37,678 nt of DNA from Chloroflexota bacterium (GCA_012729755.1 JAAYCN010000027.1:1-37678), one strand, 5' to 3'; positions 1 through 7,631 are shown, numbered from the stretch's first letter. The notes: a model not told the origin generated them from the letters alone. Program-made: numbers and translations.

Positions 1-1561
1 ATTCCCACTCAATGGTGGCGGGGGGTTTGTTGGTGATGTCGTAGACGGCGCGGTTGACACCGGAGACCTCGTTGATGATACGGTTGCTGGCGCGGGCGAG
101 GACAGAATACGGCAAGCGCGACCACTCAGCGGTCATGAAGTCGTTGGTGGTGATGGCGCGCAGGCATACGGTCTCAGCGTAGGTTCTCTGGTCGCCCATA
201 ACGCCGACGCTTTTAACCGGCAGGAGCACGGCGAAAGCCTGGGAGCTGCCGATTTGCTCACCGTTTTCATTCTTTTTGGGGCTGAGCAGGCTGGCTTTGG
301 CAAGCTCTTCCTGGAAGATGGCGTCAGCTTCCTGAAGGGTTCTGACACGCTGCGCGGTAACCTCACCGAGCACGCGCACGGCTAAACCGGGGCCGGGGAA
401 AGGCTGGCGCCAGAGAAGGTCATGGGGCAGGCCCAGCGCTTCGCCAATGTGGCGCACTTCATCCTTGAAAAGCATGCGCAGCGGCTCGACCAATTTAAAG
501 CGCAGGTCTTTTGGCAAGCCGCCCACGTTGTGATGGCTTTTGATGAGGCGGCCGGTTTTGGCGCCGACGCCCTGACTTTCGATCACGTCGGGGTAGATGG
601 TGCCCTGGCAGAGGTATTCGACATCGCCAAATTGCGCGGAGACGCGCTCGAACTCGCGGATGAAAGTCTCGCCGACGATTTTGCGCTTTTGTTCGGGGTC
701 GGTGACGCCTTTGAGGTTGCCCAGGAAGCGCGCGCTGGAATCAATCATGTGGAGGTGTTCCCCAAGGATGGGCCTGAAGACCGCTTCGACCTGGGCGGCT
801 TCGTTCAGGCGCATCAGCCCGGTGTCGATAAAGACGCATTCGACATGGTCGCCAAGGGCATGCTGGACGAGGGTGGTGGCGACGGACGAATCAACCCCGC
901 CGCTGACTGCCGAGAGGACTCTGCCTTTGCCTACCTGTTGGCGGATGCTGTCAGCCGCTTCCTGAATGATCGATTCAGACGTCCAATCTGGTTGACATCG
1001 GCAGATGTCGATGACGAAGTGTCTGAAAATTTCGATCCCATCCGGCGTGGGATGGGCTTCGGGATGAAACTGGAGCCCGAAGCGTTTGTGGACGAAGTCT
1101 GCCATAGCCGCGACAGGGCTGTTGGTTGAACGGGCAATGACCCGCCAACCGGCCGGAGGCTGAATGATGCGATCCCCGTGGGACATGAGCACAGTCATTT
1201 CCGGCTCAGAGAGCAGCTTGTTGGGGACGAGCACCTCGATTTGTGTTTGACCATATTCATGATGCTCGGAGGGAGAAACGACGCCGCCTAATTTATGGGT
1301 GAGCGCCTGCATGCCGTAGCAAATGCCGAGGATGGGCAAGCCAGAGTTGATGATGGGGTCAGGAATTTGAGGCGCGTCAGGAGCATAAACCGAATTGGGA
1401 CCTCCAGATAAAATAACCCCCCTGGTTTCCGGGGTGAGCATCTGTTCGGGAGAGGCAGACCAGGGCAACAGTTCACAGTAAACTTCGAGATCGCGCACAC
1501 GGCGCGCGATCATCTGGGTGAATTGAGAACCGAAATCGATGACGAGGATGCGATCGGACAT
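1..1561 (-). CDS. guaA: GMP synthase (glutamine-hydrolysing)
   Basis: Converts XMP to GMP with ATP and glutamine, the last step of guanine nucleotide synthesis, in the cytosol. The frame is open from an ATG at 1561 to the left edge. It ends IEWE, the usual GuaA C-terminus, and only the first base of the stop codon is inside the window, so about 520 residues are present, the normal length. The N-terminal class I glutamine amidotransferase has the nucleophile C81 in GICYGMQ and the H166/E168 pair in FHPEAH. The ATP-pyrophosphatase loop SGGVDSS is at about 220-226. The start lies 2 bases after the xpt stop, so the two form an operon. Identification is secure. Confidence 0.97.
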   Translation of the reverse strand, partial: MSDRILVIDFGSQFTQMIARRVRDLEVYCELLPWSASPEQMLTPETRGVILSGGPNSVYAPDAPQIPDPIINSGLPILGICYGMQALTHKLGGVVSPSEHHEYGQTQIEVLVPNKLLSEPEMTVLMSHGDRIIQPPAGWRVIARSTNSPVAAMADFVHKRFGLQFHPEAHPTPDGIEIFRHFVIDICRCQPDWTSESIIQEAADSIRQQVGKGRVLSAVSGGVDSSVATTLVQHALGDHVECVFIDTGLMRLNEAAQVEAVFRPILGEHLHMIDSSARFLGNLKGVTDPEQKRKIVGETFIREFERVSAQFGDVEYLCQGTIYPDVIESQGVGAKTGRLIKSHHNVGGLPKDLRFKLVEPLRMLFKDEVRHIGEALGLPHDLLWRQPFPGPGLAVRVLGEVTAQRVRTLQEADAIFQEELAKASLLSPKKNENGEQIGSSQAFAVLLPVKSVGVMGDQRTYAETVCLRAITTNDFMTAEWSRLPYSVLARASNRIINEVSGVNRAVYDITNKPPATIEWE

Positions 1562-1563
1562 TT

Positions 1564-2148
1564 TCAGGCGGCGTATTGGTCGGTGAATTCAATCTTGTTG
1601 TCGTCCATGCTGCAGATGGAGACCAGCGAGTGAATGGGTACATTCAGGTAGGCTAAAAGGTCGCGTCCACCTTCGAAGGTTTTTTCCACCAGGGTGCCGA
1701 TGCCGACTACCTCAGCTCCGGCGGTCTGAGCGAGTCGGACGAGACCGGCGATGGTTGCCCCGGAAGCCAGAAAATCGTCAATAATGAGGATCTTCTCCCC
1801 TCTCTCAAGGTATTCCGGTGAAACGATCAGTTCGGTGTTGTGCCCTTTGGTATGGCTGGGAGCTACTGTGATATAAACTTGGTTTGGCATGGTGACGGGC
1901 TTGCTCTTGCGGGCGTAGACAACGGGGAGGTTAAGATACTTGCCGGCCATCAGGGCAGGGGCGATGCCCGAGATCTCAGCAGTGAGGATCTTGACAGCTG
2001 GCGTGCCAGCGAACAGGCGGGCAAACTCGAGACCGCAGGCATCCATGAGGGTTGGATCGACCTGATGATTGATAAAACGGTCAACTTTCAAAATTCCTTT
2101 GCCAAGATTTTGACCTTCTTTCAGAATGCGTTGCTTGAGTAGTTCCAT
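1564..2148 (-). CDS. xpt: Xanthine phosphoribosyltransferase
   Basis: Salvages xanthine (and guanine less well) to the nucleotide using PRPP. The start MELLKQ at 2148 is chosen over an upstream in-frame start at 2187 because GGAGG sits 5 bases before it. This gives 194 aa, the same length as Bacillus Xpt. The PRPP-binding loop is visible as ILIIDDFLASGAT, and the N-terminal LKQRILKEG matches the family. It is co-directional with guaA (2-base gap): Xpt makes XMP and GuaA aminates it to GMP. A T-tailed hairpin lies directly before the ribosome binding site, which suggests either termination of the preceding gene or attenuation of this operon. Confidence 0.94.
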   Translation of the reverse strand: MELLKQRILKEGQNLGKGILKVDRFINHQVDPTLMDACGLEFARLFAGTPAVKILTAEISGIAPALMAGKYLNLPVVYARKSKPVTMPNQVYITVAPSHTKGHNTELIVSPEYLERGEKILIIDDFLASGATIAGLVRLAQTAGAEVVGIGTLVEKTFEGGRDLLAYLNVPIHSLVSICSMDDNKIEFTDQYAA

Positions 2149-2173
2149 TAATCCTCCGCGATATGATAAAAAA

Positions 2174-2203
2174 ACAGGGATGAACAAATAAGCTCATCCC
2201 TGT
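2174..2203 (-). terminator. Intrinsic terminator hairpin just upstream of xpt
   Basis: Read on the minus strand, a perfect 10-bp stem (ACAGGGATGA / TCATCCCTGT, 10-base loop) is followed by seven T residues. It ends about 25 bases before the xpt start. It could end the PhzF-family transcript or act as an attenuator for xpt-guaA. Confidence 0.8.
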
Positions 2204-2290
2204 GAATGTTAATCGAATTTTGAGCAATCTGGAAGCGCTTTTCGCCAAACAGGCATTTCTGTCGGGCAGATTGACTCAGTGGGTTTAGAG
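2204..2290 (-). promoter_or_regulatory. Candidate structured 5' leader of xpt-guaA
   Basis: On the minus strand, 2278-2267 and 2231-2221 pair as an 11-bp stem with one bulged base (TGAG-CAATCTG with CAGATTG-CTCA). It encloses about 35 bases holding two smaller hairpins: ACAG/CTGT with a 6-base loop, and GCG/CGC with a 5-base loop. This is a possible three-way junction directly before the terminator hairpin. It does not show the purine riboswitch core. It may be a regulatory leader or chance pairing. Confidence 0.35.
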
Positions 2291-2314
2291 AACTCTTGAA
2301 CTTGTTCATGACGG

Positions 2315-3118
2315 CTAATCGCGCTGATGTTGCAGGTCTCCTTTAAGGACTGTGACGGCTTTTCCGCCAATGAGGACGTGGTCGGGCTCGACTTTGACCC
2401 ACACTTCCCCCCCGCGTGGGGAAGCCTGAAAAGCGTGGAAGGTCGATTTGCCGAGTTTTTCCTGCCAATAGGGGCCGAGAACGCAGAATGACATACCGGT
2501 TACCGGGTCTTCATTAATGCCGAGCTGTGGAGCAAAGAAGCGCGAGACAAAATCGAATTTTCCCGTTTCGTCCCGCGCGGTGATGACCAGGTCTTCCCAG
2601 GGGAGCTGAAGGATGTTTTTGATATCGGGCTCATAATCGCGAACCTGCTCTGAACTTTCGAGCTCAATCAGCAACAGGTTCTCCTGCCAGCGGGCGACAT
2701 CGACAGCGTTCAGATTCAAACTCTTTTTGATGTCAGCTGAGATGGCGAAAGGGATGGGTTCGCGCCGGGGCATGGTGAGCTCAATGGTACCCTGGTCGAA
2801 AGCGGCCTTGATGACTCCGCTGCGCGTGATGAATTGGATGGTCTCATCAAGCTCATAATAGCCGCTTTCGTAGAGAATGTGGGCGCTGGCGAGTGTGGCA
2901 TGGCCACAGAGGTCAACCTCGGTAACTGGGGTGAACCAGCGCAGGGAATAGTCGTCGCCTTTAGCGAGCAGGAAGGCTGTTTCAGAGAGATTCATCTCAC
3001 TGGCAACGGCTTGCATCCAATCAGCTTCTTTTGAATGGTCGAGGAGCACAACCGCAGCGGGATTGCCTGAGAACGGGCTGACTGTAAAAGCGTCCACTTG
3101 ATAGATGGGATATTTCAT
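2315..3118 (-). CDS. PhzF family isomerase/epimerase-like protein
   Basis: Member of the PhzF/diaminopimelate-epimerase fold family. Known members isomerise phenazine precursors, but most are uncharacterised. The start MKYPIYQVDAF at 3118 is preferred over the longer frame to 3136 because GGAGG lies 5 bases upstream, giving 267 aa, a usual length. The general acid/base glutamate of PhzF is present as E46 in MNLSETAFL. The family motifs DLCGHATLA and EDPVTGMS are also present. It is divergent from the L,D-transpeptidase gene and precedes xpt by about 165 bases. The substrate cannot be inferred, and no phenazine genes are nearby. Confidence 0.88.
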   Translation of the reverse strand: MKYPIYQVDAFTVSPFSGNPAAVVLLDHSKEADWMQAVASEMNLSETAFLLAKGDDYSLRWFTPVTEVDLCGHATLASAHILYESGYYELDETIQFITRSGVIKAAFDQGTIELTMPRREPIPFAISADIKKSLNLNAVDVARWQENLLLIELESSEQVRDYEPDIKNILQLPWEDLVITARDETGKFDFVSRFFAPQLGINEDPVTGMSFCVLGPYWQEKLGKSTFHAFQASPRGGEVWVKVEPDHVLIGGKAVTVLKGDLQHQRD

Positions 3119-3208
3119 GTGAACCTCCGCGAGCAATGTTAATAAATTTTATCGCATGTTGGCTGGTCTGAAAGGGAAAATAGAATGAATTCCAGCTTCT
3201 GCGTTAAA

Positions 3209-3236
3209 TTGAACGATTAGGGAGATCGTGTATAAT
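3209..3236 (+). promoter_or_regulatory. Promoter of the L,D-transpeptidase gene (leaderless geometry)
   Basis: TTGAAC (3209-3214), a 16-base spacer and a consensus TATAAT (3231-3236). The ATG of the gene is at 3244, only 7 bases after the -10 box, so transcription would start at or next to the start codon. There is no ribosome binding site at a usable distance. Confidence 0.7.
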
Positions 3237-3243
3237 TTTTTGG

Positions 3244-4416
3244 ATGAAGTTTAAATATATCGCGATCTTATTAGTGTTAAGCCTGCTGGCTTCAATATTT
3301 TTTAGCTCTGCGGAGGTGGTTTCGGCGAGCTCTGAAATGGTCGGAAAGACTGATGAGGATAAACCGATTTGTCAACCGGGGTTATATGTCGTTGACCCAG
3401 GGGACTGCCTGCCGCTTGGCCCTTCGGAGACAATCAAAGATCTCAAAAGCCATGGTTTTCGTTATCCACCACTTGATCTGGCCGCGCGCAAGCCGGACGC
3501 GAGTCTGAGTCAACTGCCAATTATGATCGCGAAAGTGGAATCAACCGGCCCGCTGCCGGTTTTCGCAAGTCTTGGAGACGCCGAGGCAAGCGGACCAGCG
3601 ATTCGCACGATTGCTGCGGGGCCGATGCGCTATGTGACGATGGTGAATCAAACTTCCATTCATGGAGCCACCTTTGTCATGATGGAAACAGGCGAGTGGG
3701 TCGAAGCCACGCCGCTTTATTCCTATAATACTTTTCAGGGGCTTGAATTTACCCGCATGCCGAAGAATGATTTTGGATGGACGGTCAACCCGACACCGAG
3801 CTATACCGGTCCTGGTTTTAGCTACGCGACCACCGGAAAAGAATATGAAAAGTACGCGCTGTACCAGATCTTTAATGTAGCCGAAGCGGATGGTTATGAA
3901 TGGTATGAGATAGCGCCAGGCGAATGGCTGAACTCACATAAAGGCCGGCGTGTGCCGGTGGATCCGACCCGACCCGAAGGCGTTGAAGGCAACCGCTGGA
4001 TTAAGATTGACCTGTTCAATCAGGTGCTCTCAGTTTATGAAGATGGTCAATTGAAATTCGCCAGTTTAATCGCCAGCGGGCTTGACCCGTTCTTCACCCA
4101 ACCCGGCACTTTTCAGATTTATCGTTCCTTTAAGACAGTGACAATGCAGGACTCGTATGAGGCTGACAGGTCTGATTATTACCAGCTGCAAGGGGTGCCC
4201 TGGGCGCTGTTTTACGATCGTAACACAGCGATCCATGGTATTTATTGGCCGGTGATGCTGGGCTTTCCTCAATCGCACGGTTGTGTGAATATGACACCCG
4301 GAGACGCGCAGTGGCTATATAACTGGGCGAAGGAGGGCGATTGGGTATATGTGTTTGACCCAAGCGGCAAGACACCTTTAGATTCTCCTCTTTATGGCGG
4401 CACAAACGATCAATAG
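3244..4416 (+). CDS. L,D-transpeptidase (YkuD family), secreted
   Basis: Cell-envelope enzyme predicted to form L,D cross-links in peptidoglycan or attach proteins to it. The 390-aa protein starts with a signal peptide or anchor (MKFKYIAILLVLSLLASIFF). The YkuD catalytic domain occupies the C-terminal third, with the upstream histidine in AIHGIYW and the nucleophile C347 in SHGCVNM. The middle part (about 80-260) has no domain I can name. The start is placed at 3244 because the -10 box ends 7 bases before it and no upstream start exists. The gene stands alone between a divergent PhzF gene and the convergent tpx gene, and is closed by a hairpin at 4437-4464. Confidence 0.9.
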   Translation: MKFKYIAILLVLSLLASIFFSSAEVVSASSEMVGKTDEDKPICQPGLYVVDPGDCLPLGPSETIKDLKSHGFRYPPLDLAARKPDASLSQLPIMIAKVESTGPLPVFASLGDAEASGPAIRTIAAGPMRYVTMVNQTSIHGATFVMMETGEWVEATPLYSYNTFQGLEFTRMPKNDFGWTVNPTPSYTGPGFSYATTGKEYEKYALYQIFNVAEADGYEWYEIAPGEWLNSHKGRRVPVDPTRPEGVEGNRWIKIDLFNQVLSVYEDGQLKFASLIASGLDPFFTQPGTFQIYRSFKTVTMQDSYEADRSDYYQLQGVPWALFYDRNTAIHGIYWPVMLGFPQSHGCVNMTPGDAQWLYNWAKEGDWVYVFDPSGKTPLDSPLYGGTNDQ

Positions 4417-4436
4417 AAGTTGAATTTGAATATGTC

Positions 4437-4464
4437 AAAAACCAACCTGAGGGTTGGTATTTTG
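4437..4464 (+). terminator. Terminator of the L,D-transpeptidase gene
   Basis: ACCAACC / GGTTGGT stem with a 4-base loop, flanked by A-rich sequence on the left and ATTTTGT on the right. It starts about 20 bases after the stop codon. Confidence 0.75.
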
Positions 4465-4549
4465 TGTCTAATTGGACGATTGAGTTTCTAAGCCGAGGCC
4501 TGGCGCCAGTCGCGCTTGCTCACCCGGAAGGTGGTTGTCGCGGTTATTT

Positions 4550-4590
4550 CAAAAACTAACAGACCCGGAGACTTTCTGCCGGGTCTGTTG
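4550..4590 (-). terminator. Terminator of the perR-tpx operon
   Basis: On the minus strand an 11-bp perfect stem (AACAGACCCGG / CCGGGTCTGTT, 10-base loop, at 4589-4558) is followed by AGTTTTTG. It lies about 15 bases beyond the tpx stop codon. Confidence 0.85.
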
Positions 4591-4603
4591 CTTAGGATAA
4601 CTG

Positions 4604-5329
4604 TTATTTTTTGGCTGGTTTAGCGACGAGTTTGGAGAGAACGGCTTCTTTGTCCAATTTCTTGGTGCAGAAGAACCAATCATAGCAGTGCATATCGCCT
4701 TCCTTACCCATCATGCGGTTCTTGGCAACGCCGCAGGAACCAGCGGTGGGGACGATGACATCATCACCCGGGCGCCAGTCGGCGGGAGTGGCGACACCAA
4801 AGGCATCGGCAGTTTGCAACGCCTGAATGAGGCGGTAGATCTCGTCAAAGTTGCGGCCGGTGGACAGGGGGTAGTAGATGATGGCACGGATGACGCCCTT
4901 GGGGTCGATGACAAACACAGCGCGTACGGCTTTGGTGGTGGCTTCGTTGGGCTGGAGCATGCCATAGAGGTTGGCGACTTTCATGCTGATGTCTTCGATG
5001 AGCGGGAAGGTCACTTCGATATTTTTGTGACCGTTCCAATCGATCTTCTCTTTAATAGTGCGCAGCCAGGCAATGTGGCTGTAAAGACCATCAACAGAGA
5101 GACCAACCAGCTCAGTGTTCAGCAGGCGGAATTGCTCCTGCATTGAGGCGAAGGTAATAAACTCACTGGTGCAGACGGGTGTGAAATCGGCGGGATGGCT
5201 GAAAAGGATGACCCACTTGCCTGCGTAGTCTTGCGGGAAATTGATATTTCCCTGGGTTGTAACGGCTTCGAAGGCTGGCGCCTTGTCGCCGATGCGGGGC
5301 ATTGTATTGACGGTTTGAATGTTTTCCAT
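4604..5329 (-). CDS. Thioredoxin-type peroxidase (Prx6/archaeal TPx type)
   Basis: Reduces hydrogen peroxide and organic peroxides in the cytosol. The peroxidatic cysteine is C53 in the PVCT motif and the family arginine is at R136. The 241-aa length and C-terminal extension match archaeal peroxiredoxins of the Aeropyrum TPx type. C215 and C221 are 6 apart, as are the resolving and accessory cysteines of that enzyme, and C199 is an additional cysteine. The start has AAGGAG 8 bases upstream, lying across the stop of the perR gene 2 bases away, so the two are co-transcribed and probably translationally linked. Regulation by PerR through the box at 5781-5805 is inferred. Confidence 0.93.
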   Translation of the reverse strand: MENIQTVNTMPRIGDKAPAFEAVTTQGNINFPQDYAGKWVILFSHPADFTPVCTSEFITFASMQEQFRLLNTELVGLSVDGLYSHIAWLRTIKEKIDWNGHKNIEVTFPLIEDISMKVANLYGMLQPNEATTKAVRAVFVIDPKGVIRAIIYYPLSTGRNFDEIYRLIQALQTADAFGVATPADWRPGDDVIVPTAGSCGVAKNRMMGKEGDMHCYDWFFCTKKLDKEAVLSKLVAKPAKK

Positions 5330-5331
5330 TT

Positions 5332-5778
5332 TTAATTCTCCTTATGTGTAAATTCTGAATGTGTTTGACAATCGGGACAGATCCCATAGTAAAGGAATTG
5401 AGCCCCAATGATTGAGAAGCCAGATGAGGTTTGGATGTGGCGATCGATCTGATCCAGTTGGCAATAAAGGATGTCAACGATCTTAAAGCATTTCGAACAG
5501 ACAAGGTTGATATGGGAGTTTGTATTGCCATCATAACGCAAAGCATGGTCGCCGATGTCACCGACTGGGCTGATTTCGCCCGCGCTGACCAGAAGGTTGA
5601 GCGTGTTGTAGACGGTAGCCAGTGACAAGTTGGGGAAGCGCTTGCGCAGGTCTTGATAAATCTGATCGGCGGTGGGATGAGTGTTGTGCTCACGCAAATA
5701 ATCATGAATGGCCTGGCGCTGCAGGGTCTGGCGCTGGCCAGGTATTTTCTTCGCGGTTTGTTTTCTAATCATTTTCAT
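5332..5778 (-). CDS. perR: Fur family peroxide regulator (PerR-like)
   Basis: Metal-dependent repressor, 148 aa. It has an N-terminal winged helix (about 18-85, with LATVYNTLNLL as recognition region) and a C-terminal dimer domain with structural zinc cysteines C94, C97, C134 and C137. Aligning by eye to Bacillus PerR, H34, D83, H89 and D102 sit at the regulatory metal positions, but the second histidine of the H-x-H pair is N91. The gene sits directly in front of the peroxiredoxin gene and behind a PerR-box palindrome, which supports PerR over Fur or Zur. An alternative start at the second Met (5772) is possible, and no strong ribosome binding site is seen before either. Confidence 0.88.
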   Translation of the reverse strand: MKMIRKQTAKKIPGQRQTLQRQAIHDYLREHNTHPTADQIYQDLRKRFPNLSLATVYNTLNLLVSAGEISPVGDIGDHALRYDGNTNSHINLVCSKCFKIVDILYCQLDQIDRHIQTSSGFSIIGAQFLYYGICPDCQTHSEFTHKEN

Positions 5779-5780
5779 AG

Positions 5781-5805
5781 CTTATTTAGAATTATTATAA
5801 ATAAG
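5781..5805 (-). promoter_or_regulatory. PerR box operator
   Basis: A 25-base near-perfect palindrome (arms CTTATTTA / TAAATAAG). Its 15-base core on the minus strand, TTATAATAATTCTAA, matches the Bacillus PerR box (TTATAATNATTATAA) at all but one defined position. It overlaps the -10 box and ends 3 bases before the perR start codon, which implies autorepression. Confidence 0.85.
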
Positions 5806-5821
5806 AGCCATGATTTTACAA
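5794..5821 (-). promoter_or_regulatory. Promoter of perR-tpx
   Basis: On the minus strand TTGTAA (5821-5816), a 16-base spacer and TATAAT (5799-5794). Transcription would start about 8 bases before the perR ATG, leaving a very short leader. The -10 box lies inside the PerR box. Confidence 0.65.
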
Positions 5822-6145
5822 GTTTAAAGTATGTACAAGCCTGCGGCGCGCTGGATTTGGATCATGAATAGTTGACAGTCTGAAACACTTGCTGTTTAGC
5901 CGTCAAGTTCCGAGTTTGTGCGATGGTGCGGCTGAGATGTTGAATATGAAAGTGTGGGGCTGGATTATGTAAAAGAGACTCTCCCAAAACCATAAGGACA
6001 TTCTTTCATTTAAGCGGAACTGGTGTTGGTTTGATGAGATTGAGTTAAACAGCAGGATGAGGCTTTCACTTTTGACGACCTCTTTTTACTTTTATCACCA
6101 AAACACTATCGCTCACCCATTTTTGAAAAAAGTTTAAAAAAGTAC
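5822..6145. other. Intergenic stretch without a recognisable gene
   Basis: Between the divergent perR and padR promoters. No open frame with a credible start or family resemblance, no T-tailed hairpin and no repeat array were seen. The right end becomes A/T-rich as it approaches the padR promoter. Confidence 0.6.
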
Positions 6146-6174
6146 TTGACATGACGTACTATGTCTGATATAGT
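6146..6174 (+). promoter_or_regulatory. Promoter of the padR operon
   Basis: Consensus TTGACA (6146-6151), a 17-base spacer and TATAGT (6169-6174). This is the strongest promoter-like sequence in the window. It is overlapped by the inverted repeat at 6163-6190. Confidence 0.8.
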
Positions 6175-6196
6175 AGTTATAACGTCAGACGTAATA
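6153..6196. promoter_or_regulatory. Candidate PadR operator
   Basis: An inverted repeat GTCTGA (6163-6168) / TCAGAC (6185-6190) spans the -10 box and the expected transcription start. It is framed by direct repeats GACGTACTA (6153-6161) and GACGTAATA (6188-6196). The position fits autorepression by the PadR protein encoded just downstream. Confidence 0.55.
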
Positions 6197-6216
6197 CTTT
6201 TGAAAGGATTAAAAAC

Positions 6217-6537
6217 ATGATTAGCAGCGATGTCATAAGAGGTTATACAGATATCATCATCCTGTATCTGCTGATGGATGAACCCGGTTATGGCTACGAA
6301 ATATCGCGCAAAATTACTGACCGCAGTCAGGGTCTTTACACGATGAAAGAAACCACACTTTATTCAGCTTTCAATCGGCTGGAAAGCAACGGTTACCTGC
6401 GCTCTTTTTCTGGAACCGAAACTGGAGGGAAGACACGTACTTACTATGAACTTACGCCCCAGGGGCGCATACATTACCAACTAAAGAAAGATGAATGGAT
6501 CGTCACCAAAAAAGTCGTTGACCAATTCATCAAATAA
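6217..6537 (+). CDS. PadR family transcriptional regulator
   Basis: A 106-aa winged-helix repressor of the short PadR type (subfamily 2), with almost no C-terminal domain. Typical features are the N-terminal IILYLLMDEPGYGYEI helix region, recognition helix ETTLYSAFNRLESNGYL and wing with GGKTRTYYELT. The start has GAAAGGA 8 bases upstream. It is followed 15 bases later by a HAAS-like membrane protein gene, a very common pairing in which PadR controls the membrane protein or an associated transporter. Autoregulation is likely from the operator-like repeats over its promoter. The ligand is unknown. Confidence 0.92.
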   Translation: MISSDVIRGYTDIIILYLLMDEPGYGYEISRKITDRSQGLYTMKETTLYSAFNRLESNGYLRSFSGTETGGKTRTYYELTPQGRIHYQLKKDEWIVTKKVVDQFIK

Positions 6538-6552
6538 CTAACAGGAGATAAA

Positions 6553-7557
6553 ATGGACGCAATTTTCAATTACTTAGACAACATGTTCGCACATCTGCCC
6601 AAAACTGAAGAAGTGGTGCGTGCTAAGAACGAGCTCGGGCAAATGATGGAGGACAAATACAATCAGCTTCGTGCTGAAGGCTGTTCTGATAACGAAGCAG
6701 TTGGGCAGGTCATCAGCGAATTCGGCAATCTTAGCGAGCTCGCCGAAGAATTGGGTATTTCCAACCAATATCAGTCAGCCTCAAGCGAAGACAAGTTCGT
6801 CTCTGTTACGGCTGCCGAAGGCGAAGCCTTCATCGAAAAAACCAAAAAGGCTGCCAACAAGATTGGTACCGGCATTGCCGCAATCTTGCTTGGTGTCATT
6901 TCCATTATTTTCTTTTCCGGCTATGCTGAAGGAACATTCTCTCCGACCTTAGGGGGTGGCGAACCCAACAAGATCTACATTGCCGTTGGGCTTGGACTTC
7001 TCTTTATCCTAGTTGCTTTTGCGGTTTATCTCTTTGTTATGACCGGGATAACTACCGAAAAGTACGAAATTTTTGAGAAAAAAATGGTCAAGCTTGACCC
7101 GCATTACAAATTGATCATACAAGAAGCCAAAGAAAACCATCGCCCTGTTCTCACACGCAAAATTTCCATCGGTGTAGGATTGATATTGCTGGCTGTGGCT
7201 GCTTTAGCCGTCTCTGGTATATTGTCCGAAGATAATGAAGCCTTGTTGATTTCTCTGGTATGTGTTCTGTTAGCGACTGTTGGCGTGAGCGTTTGGCTTT
7301 TCCTGTCTGGAGGAATGATTCAAAGCGCCTATGACAAATTGCTCAATGAAGGCGATTACACACTGGAACGTCGAAAGAGTGAATCGGTTGTGCAACGTTG
7401 GGCTTCACCGTACTGGTCTTTGGTGGTAGTTGTCTATCTTGCATGGAGCTTCATCACTGCCGACTGGTCTAAAAGCTGGATTATCTGGCCCATCTCTGGC
7501 GTATCCTTTGGCCTGATTAGTACGATTATTCACGCAGCCACATCAAGCAAACAATAA
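6553..7557 (+). CDS. HAAS/DUF1700-like membrane protein, PadR partner
   Basis: A 334-aa integral membrane protein. Residues 1-75 form a soluble helical domain (MDAIFNYLDNMF..., then EAVGQVISEFGNLSELAEELG) that resembles the HAAS/permease-prefix domain found next to PadR genes. About six hydrophobic segments follow, two before and four after a charged loop at about 170-205. The start has AGGAG 5 bases upstream. It is co-transcribed with padR and ends at the hairpin at 7578-7615. Function is unknown; related proteins are thought to take part in envelope-stress or transport signalling, which is inference here. Confidence 0.8.
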   Translation: MDAIFNYLDNMFAHLPKTEEVVRAKNELGQMMEDKYNQLRAEGCSDNEAVGQVISEFGNLSELAEELGISNQYQSASSEDKFVSVTAAEGEAFIEKTKKAANKIGTGIAAILLGVISIIFFSGYAEGTFSPTLGGGEPNKIYIAVGLGLLFILVAFAVYLFVMTGITTEKYEIFEKKMVKLDPHYKLIIQEAKENHRPVLTRKISIGVGLILLAVAALAVSGILSEDNEALLISLVCVLLATVGVSVWLFLSGGMIQSAYDKLLNEGDYTLERRKSESVVQRWASPYWSLVVVVYLAWSFITADWSKSWIIWPISGVSFGLISTIIHAATSSKQ

Positions 7558-7577
7558 AGGAAGACTAAAATGCACAA

Positions 7578-7615
7578 AAAAGAGGCTGTCCAAAAGAATG
7601 GTGACAGCCTCTTTT
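7578..7615. terminator. Bidirectional terminator between padR operon and the long minus-strand gene run
   Basis: A perfect 13-bp stem (AAAAGAGGCTGTC / GACAGCCTCTTTT, 12-base loop). The A/T ends give a T-tract in both directions. It closes the padR operon on plus and the M32 carboxypeptidase end of the long run on minus. Confidence 0.92.
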
Positions 7616-7631
7616 CAGAATCTAACTTTAC

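Noticed and set aside
422-1129. 235-codon plus-strand frame
   Set aside because: Lies entirely antisense to guaA, has no family resemblance and mirrors the codon bias of the real gene.
2204-2310. Purine (guanine) riboswitch before xpt
   Set aside because: The conserved junction and loop sequences of the purine aptamer are not present; only a generic stem arrangement and a terminator are seen.
4130-4438. 102-codon minus-strand frame
   Set aside because: Antisense to the catalytic domain of the L,D-transpeptidase gene, and its start lies in the terminator region.
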